The notes beneath the pieces were generated by a model. The model searched no databases and was not told the origin of the DNA. It saw nothing but the letters and a program-made list of their open reading frames with translations. A DNA stretch of 64,000 nt, taken from assembly GCA_943787295.1 (NCBI GenBank), contig CALSLW010000003.1, positions 1-64,000 on the forward strand. Reading direction: 5' to 3'. The stretch's first letter is position 1. Every line of letters begins with the position of its first letter. This stretch comes from an uncultured Flavobacteriaceae bacterium. GTDB taxonomy: Bacteria > Bacteroidota > Bacteroidia > Flavobacteriales > Flavobacteriaceae. Positions 58,628 to 64,000 of the stretch are shown one piece after another. Made by a program: the position numbers and the translations under genes.

Positions 58628-59797
58628 ATGAAAAATAGTATTTACTTTCTTAGTCTCTTCCTTTTCATTCAATGTGGATCTTCCGATAAAAATACTACGG
58701 CAGAAATCATTGCGAGTAAAGATTTAGCGGCCATACAAACTAAAAAAGCCGAGGTAGTCAAATCCATGAATACCTTAAAACTAGATTTAGAAAGCCTTAA
58801 CGAGGCGATCGGGCAACTCGATATTGAGCAAAAGTTTTTATTGATCACAAGTATCGAGGCTGCAGTTGCTCCTTATGAGCATTTTGTAAGTTTTCAAGGA
58901 ACTGTAGAAACAGATAAAAATATTGTAATGTACCCAGAGATTCCTGGACAGTTAAAAGCGATCAAGGTAAAAGAAGGGCAAAAGGTAAGAAAAGGTGAAG
59001 TACTCGCTGTTATTTCAGACAGTGGTTTAGTCGATCAATTGCAACAGCTTGAAATTCAATTGGCTTTGGCCAAAACAACTTATGAACGCCAAAATCGTTT
59101 ATGGGAACAAAAGATTGGATCAGAAATGCAATTTCTTCAGGCAGAAACGCAGTACTTAAGCCTAGAAAAAAGCATTGCTCAAATGAAAGATCAGGTCGCT
59201 AAAACAACCATTAAGGCTCCTTTTGATGGTGTTGTTGATCATCTTTTAGCAGATGTGGGAAGTAATCTAGCACCCGGTATGACCCCAGTGGTTAGAATCA
59301 TCAATTTAGATGAGATGAAGGTGAGTGCACAAATTCCAGAGATCCACTTAAACAATATCAAAAAGGCGGCAAAAGTAGCGGTAAACGTGCCTGTATTAAA
59401 TAAGGAACTAGCGGCAGAGATTAGTGCAGTAGGAAACTTTATCAATCCTAATAATCGCTCTTTTCGTGTAGAAATTGCTTTAGACAATTCAACGGGGGAT
59501 TTAAAGCCTAATATGACCGTTTTACTCAATATCAACGACTATAAAAACGATGCAGCAATTTTAATTCCTTCCAAAAACATTTTAGAGAATCAAGCTGGAG
59601 CAAAATATGTTTATGTTCTCGAAACTGTGGAAGGACAAAAAGAAATGTACAAAGCCATCAAAACCTTTGTGAAAACAGGTGAAAGTTCTAATAATCAAAC
59701 CGAAATTCTCGAAGGTTTATCTGCGGGTGATCAATTAGTAGAAGAAGGAATTCGCCTGGTTAAAGATCAACAAATGGTGAAAATCATTCAATCTTAA
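58628..59797 (+). CDS. RND efflux membrane fusion protein (lipoprotein)
   Basis: Lipobox FIQCGSS; IPGQLKAIKVKEGQKVRKGEVLAVI, KTTIKAPFDGVVDHLLADVGSNLAPG. Confidence 0.92.
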   Translation: MKNSIYFLSLFLFIQCGSSDKNTTAEIIASKDLAAIQTKKAEVVKSMNTLKLDLESLNEAIGQLDIEQKFLLITSIEAAVAPYEHFVSFQGTVETDKNIVMYPEIPGQLKAIKVKEGQKVRKGEVLAVISDSGLVDQLQQLEIQLALAKTTYERQNRLWEQKIGSEMQFLQAETQYLSLEKSIAQMKDQVAKTTIKAPFDGVVDHLLADVGSNLAPGMTPVVRIINLDEMKVSAQIPEIHLNNIKKAAKVAVNVPVLNKELAAEISAVGNFINPNNRSFRVEIALDNSTGDLKPNMTVLLNINDYKNDAAILIPSKNILENQAGAKYVYVLETVEGQKEMYKAIKTFVKTGESSNNQTEILEGLSAGDQLVEEGIRLVKDQQMVKIIQS

Positions 59798-59809
59798 TCG
59801 CCCCATACA

Positions 59810-62800
59810 ATGAAAAAATCATCAGAACTTAAAGAATTTTCACTCTCTTCCTGGGCCATCGATCACGGCACAGTGATTTATGTTATCATTGGCTTGTTTT
59901 TTATTTTGGGAATCTCTTCTTATATGAATCTTCCGCGAGAGAATTATCCAGAAATCAACACCAATGAAGTCTTTGTCAGCTCAATTTACCCCGGTAACAC
60001 TGCCGAGGATATGGAGCGACTTATTACAGATCCATTAGAGGAACAATTAAAAGGAGTACCTAATTTAGTAGGGATCGAATCTACCTCCTTAGAAAATTTC
60101 TCTTTAATCACAGTAGAGTTTGATGAGAGCATAAGCAAAGAAAGTGCAAAGCTTAAGGTGCAAGATAAAATTGATGCAGTAACTTCTAGTGCAGACTGGC
60201 CCACCTTTAATAATGCAAAAGTAGAACCGACAGCTTTTGAATTTAGTCTTTCTGAAGAAATCCCGATCTTAAACATTGGGCTAAGCGGTGACTTACCCAT
60301 AGAAGAAATGAAATTCTATGGAGAACTACTGCAAGACAAGATTGAGCAAATGTCAGAGATCAAAGAGGTTGCTCTTAGAGGAGTGCAAGATTTTGAAATA
60401 GAAGTAGCTATAGACCTGCTTAAAATGAATGCCGCTACAATCTCTTTTGACGATGTGATTAACGCTATTAGACGTGGAAACAGTACGGTATCTGCAGGGA
60501 ATATTGAAGGTAATGGCTTAAGAAGAAACTTACGTGTAGTAGGGGAAATTGAACGCCCAGAAGACTTAGAAAAATTTGTCTTAAAAAACCAAAACGGTAC
60601 TGTTTATATGGGCGATATAGCCACCATCTCTTTTCATGAAAAAGAAAAAAATTCTTTTGCGCGTTCAGATGGTAAAAAAGCGATTGTACTAGACATTAAA
60701 AAACGCAGCGGAAAAAATTTGATCAGAACGGTTGAGAAAATTCGTGCGATTGTAAGCGATGTTCAAGCTAACGATTATCCTTCTACCATAGAAGTTGATA
60801 TTTCTAACGACCAATCAAACGCAACAAAAAACTTGGTTAGTGACTTAGCGAACAACATTGTTTTTGGAGTGTTATTAGTGATTACAGTACTGATGTTTTT
60901 CTTAGGCTTCCGCAACGCCCTCTTTGTTGGCTTTGCGATTCCTATGTCGATGTTTATGTCCTTTATGATACTTGGCTTTTTAGGTCAAACCATCAACACC
61001 ATGGTGCTCTTTGGCTTGATTATGGGACTGGGAATGCTGGTTGATAATGGGATTGTTGTCGTTGAAAATGCCTACCGCTTGATGGAAAAAGAAGGCATGA
61101 CTTCTATTGAGGCAGCAAAGAAAGGAATCGGTGAAATCGCTTATCCTATTATCATTTCTACAGCCACTACAATTGCCGCCTTTGTTCCCCTAGGTTTTTG
61201 GCCTGGAACCATTGGAGAGTTTATGATTTTTTTCCCAATCACCCTCTCGATTGTACTTGGATCATCTTTAATCGTCGCAATCTTCTTTAACTCTATGTTA
61301 GTGTCAAAGTTCATGGAAATCAAAGACAGAGAAATCAGTCAAAAAAGTTTATGGCGCATGACCTTTATCTTAGGAGGACTAGGGATTCTTTTGATCTTTA
61401 ATCAAGGAACCTTAAGAGGTTTAGGAACCCTAATGATTTTAACTACCTTATTATTCTGGGCCTATAAATTTTTCATCAAGAAATGGGCAACTTATTTTCA
61501 AGATGTTTCCCTAGTGCGTTTAGAAAAAAATTACACTAAAGTTTTGCGCTTTGCTTTAACCGGAAGAACCCCTTATGTCTTTCTATTAGGAACCATCGGT
61601 TTGCTCTTTTCGTCTTTTATTATTTTAGGTTTGGCTGCGCCAAAGGTGGAATTCTTCCCAGAGAATCAACCCCAACAGATTTTTGTGTATGCAGAGTATC
61701 CAGAAGGGACTTCCATCGATAAAACAAACGCTACTTCAAAATTAATCGAGGCTGAGGTTGCAAAGGTGATTAGCAATCCTAAATATATCGATGCTGGAGA
61801 AAACTTTATGATCGATTCTAATGTCACCATGGTAGGGCTAGGCGCCCAAAATCCTGAAACCGACAAAGGAGGAGATCAAGATATGCCGCACAAAGCTAAA
61901 ATCACCCTAACCATGGCAGAATTTAAATACCGCCGTGGTTTGTCCAGTGAGGCTATGCGACAAGAAATCCAGCAACAGCTCAAAGGGAAATTCGCTGGAA
62001 TAGCGATTTCTGTTGAAAAAGAAGCCGCGGGCCCTCCAGCGGGATATCCCGTCAATATAGAATTAAGCGGTGAAGATTATAGCGAGCTCATTCAAATTGC
62101 CGAAGAGCTTAAAAACTTTCTAAATAACGAAAGTATTCCAGGAGTCGAAGAGATAAAAGTCGACGTCAACAAAAGTAAACCTGGTTTAGTGGTCAACATC
62201 GACCGAAGAAAATCTGGGAGTTTAGGCATTGCTGCTGGACAAATTGGGCAGCAATTGCGTCGTGCCCTCTTTGGAGAAAAAGCAGGGATCTACAAAAAAA
62301 ATGGAGAAGATTATGACATCAATGTACGTTTTGATGAAAAAGACCAAAACGACACTGGCGTATTACTCGATCAGTACATTGTCTTTAGAGATCAAGCCAC
62401 AGGTAGAATCAAAGAAATCCCTGTAAGTGCAATGGTCGAAATTGAAAACGCGAATTCCTTTAGTGCCATTAAACACAAAGATTTAAGAAGAGTAGTAACC
62501 GTTTACTCTGCAGTATTAGCAGGCTACAATGCAAATGAAGTTGTGGATCACGTTAAAGAAAGTATCAGTGGTTTTGATGGCTTCCCTAGAGATGTCGATT
62601 ATAAACTCACCGGAGAAGTGGCCGAGCAAGAAAAGAATATGAGCTTCCTTTTAGGTGCTTTAGGGACTGCCTTAGGCTTGATTGTTTTCTTACTGGTTAT
62701 ACAGTTTAATTCTATCTCAAATCCACTTATTATATTACTTTCTATCTTTTTGAGTTTTACGGGAGTATTATACGGAATTAGTGTTTTCTCTATGCCTTTT

Positions 62801-63256
62801 GTGATCATGATGACCATGATGGGAATCATCTCTCTCTCTGGAATTGTGGTGAACAATGGGGTGGTCTTGATTGACTATACCCAATTATTAATTGCGCGAA
62901 AGAAAGAAGAATTAGGGATTCCCTTTGAACAAATGTTACCCAGAATAGAAGCAAGAGAAGCCATTGTTATGGGAGGAGCAGCGCGTTTACGCCCGGTATT
63001 ACTAACCGCCATAACCACCATTTTAGGTTTAATTCCACTAGCAACAGGCTTGAACATTAACTTCTTAACCCTGATTACAGATTGGGATGCAAATGTATAT
63101 GTAGGAGGAGATAATGTTATTTTCTGGGGTCCATTAGCTTGGACGGTTATCTTTGGATTGTCCTTTGCGACTTTCCTTACCCTAGTGATCGTCCCTGCCT
63201 GTTTTTACCTCGTTTACCGATTAAAATTGAGGATAAACGCCTGGAGAAACAAATAA
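59810..63256 (+). CDS. RND efflux permease (AcrB/AcrD/AcrF family)
   Basis: [41 protein letters not shown]-like motif, 12 TM architecture. Confidence 0.95.
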   Translation: MKKSSELKEFSLSSWAIDHGTVIYVIIGLFFILGISSYMNLPRENYPEINTNEVFVSSIYPGNTAEDMERLITDPLEEQLKGVPNLVGIESTSLENFSLITVEFDESISKESAKLKVQDKIDAVTSSADWPTFNNAKVEPTAFEFSLSEEIPILNIGLSGDLPIEEMKFYGELLQDKIEQMSEIKEVALRGVQDFEIEVAIDLLKMNAATISFDDVINAIRRGNSTVSAGNIEGNGLRRNLRVVGEIERPEDLEKFVLKNQNGTVYMGDIATISFHEKEKNSFARSDGKKAIVLDIKKRSGKNLIRTVEKIRAIVSDVQANDYPSTIEVDISNDQSNATKNLVSDLANNIVFGVLLVITVLMFFLGFRNALFVGFAIPMSMFMSFMILGFLGQTINTMVLFGLIMGLGMLVDNGIVVVENAYRLMEKEGMTSIEAAKKGIGEIAYPIIISTATTIAAFVPLGFWPGTIGEFMIFFPITLSIVLGSSLIVAIFFNSMLVSKFMEIKDREISQKSLWRMTFILGGLGILLIFNQGTLRGLGTLMILTTLLFWAYKFFIKKWATYFQDVSLVRLEKNYTKVLRFALTGRTPYVFLLGTIGLLFSSFIILGLAAPKVEFFPENQPQQIFVYAEYPEGTSIDKTNATSKLIEAEVAKVISNPKYIDAGENFMIDSNVTMVGLGAQNPETDKGGDQDMPHKAKITLTMAEFKYRRGLSSEAMRQEIQQQLKGKFAGIAISVEKEAAGPPAGYPVNIELSGEDYSELIQIAEELKNFLNNESIPGVEEIKVDVNKSKPGLVVNIDRRKSGSLGIAAGQIGQQLRRALFGEKAGIYKKNGEDYDINVRFDEKDQNDTGVLLDQYIVFRDQATGRIKEIPVSAMVEIENANSFSAIKHKDLRRVVTVYSAVLAGYNANEVVDHVKESISGFDGFPRDVDYKLTGEVAEQEKNMSFLLGALGTALGLIVFLLVIQFNSISNPLIILLSIFLSFTGVLYGISVFSMPFVIMMTMMGIISLSGIVVNNGVVLIDYTQLLIARKKEELGIPFEQMLPRIEAREAIVMGGAARLRPVLLTAITTILGLIPLATGLNINFLTLITDWDANVYVGGDNVIFWGPLAWTVIFGLSFATFLTLVIVPACFYLVYRLKLRINAWRNK

Positions 63257-63296
63257 GAAGAAAGAACTTAATACCTTTGGAAAGAATTCACTTTCT

Positions 63297-64000
63297 ATGT
63301 TAAGAACAACTAATTGCGGGGCATTGACCCTAGCACAACTTGGAGAAGAAGTTACCCTCGCAGGATGGGTACAAAAAACAAGAAATAAAGGCTTTATGCT
63401 TTGGGTTGATTTACGCGATCGCTATGGCATCACCCAAATCATTTTTGATGAAGAACGCAGCCCTAAAGCAGTCATGGAACAAGCCCAAGACCTAGGCCGT
63501 GAATTTGTCATTCAAGTAACTGGAAATGTGATTGAAAGAGAATCTAAAAACCCAAAGCTCCCTACTGGAGAAATTGAGATTTTAGCCCAATCTTTGACCG
63601 TTTTAAATCAAGCGAAAACGCCTCCTTTTACCATTGAAAATGAAACCGATGGTGGAGAAGAACTGCGCATGAAGTACCGCTATCTAGATATTAGAAGAAA
63701 CCCAGTACGTGAAAATTTAGTTTTTCGTTCTAAGGTTAGTTTAGCCATTCGCAACTACCTTTCTGCACACGATTTTATCGATGTAGAAACCCCTTATTTA
63801 ATCAAATCTACTCCAGAGGGAGCACGAGATTTTGTCGTACCTTCTCGCATGAATGAAGGACAATTCTATGCCCTTCCGCAATCTCCACAAACCTTTAAGC
63901 AGTTGTTGATGGTAGGTGGAATGGACAAATATTTCCAAATCGTAAAATGTTTTAGAGATGAAGATTTACGTGCCGACCGTCAACCAGAATTCACCCAGAT
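63297..64000 (+). CDS. aspS: Aspartate--tRNA ligase, 3' end truncated by window edge
   Basis: [50 protein letters not shown]...[14 protein letters not shown]; open to the window edge. Confidence 0.96.
   Translation, partial: MLRTTNCGALTLAQLGEEVTLAGWVQKTRNKGFMLWVDLRDRYGITQIIFDEERSPKAVMEQAQDLGREFVIQVTGNVIERESKNPKLPTGEIEILAQSLTVLNQAKTPPFTIENETDGGEELRMKYRYLDIRRNPVRENLVFRSKVSLAIRNYLSAHDFIDVETPYLIKSTPEGARDFVVPSRMNEGQFYALPQSPQTFKQLLMVGGMDKYFQIVKCFRDEDLRADRQPEFTQ

Noticed and set aside
57282-63256. RND efflux operon with TetR regulator as a novel system
   Set aside because: Standard TetR-TolC-MFP-RND arrangement with canonical motifs

Overview
Chromosomal window from a Bacteroidetes/Flavobacteriaceae-like genome: TAnnTTTG -7 promoter elements, DUF3127, DUF2480, TonB receptor, SUF operon. 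Most of it is core genome, with three accessory-like blocks. (1) About 1-9.9 kb is a surface-glycan locus: edge-truncated HMGL-like aldolase, glycosyltransferases, nucleotide-sugar dehydrogenase, and a PglC/D/E/F-like set suggesting a diacetylated diamino-trideoxy sugar such as diNAcBac. (2) About 14.6-19 kb is a probable thiamin uptake/salvage cluster with a TPP riboswitch in front of a TonB-dependent receptor. (3) About 31.4-39.7 kb is a GMC oxidoreductase / gluconate-2-dehydrogenase-subunit-3-like / cytochrome c / TIM-barrel isomerase / MFS / Gfo-Idh-MocA / DUF1080 cluster, consistent with a periplasmic 3-keto-glycoside pathway. Smaller items include an intrinsic-terminator-like hairpin in the greA leader, a GIY-YIG ORF inside palindromic repeats, L21 with a C-terminal Rho_N-like extension, a structured rpsB leader, a seven-repeat predicted beta-propeller lipoprotein and a frameshifted membrane-protein remnant after nadD. 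I saw no rRNA, tRNA, CRISPR array, prophage or transposase. All family calls come from reading translated sequence; no database search was run.
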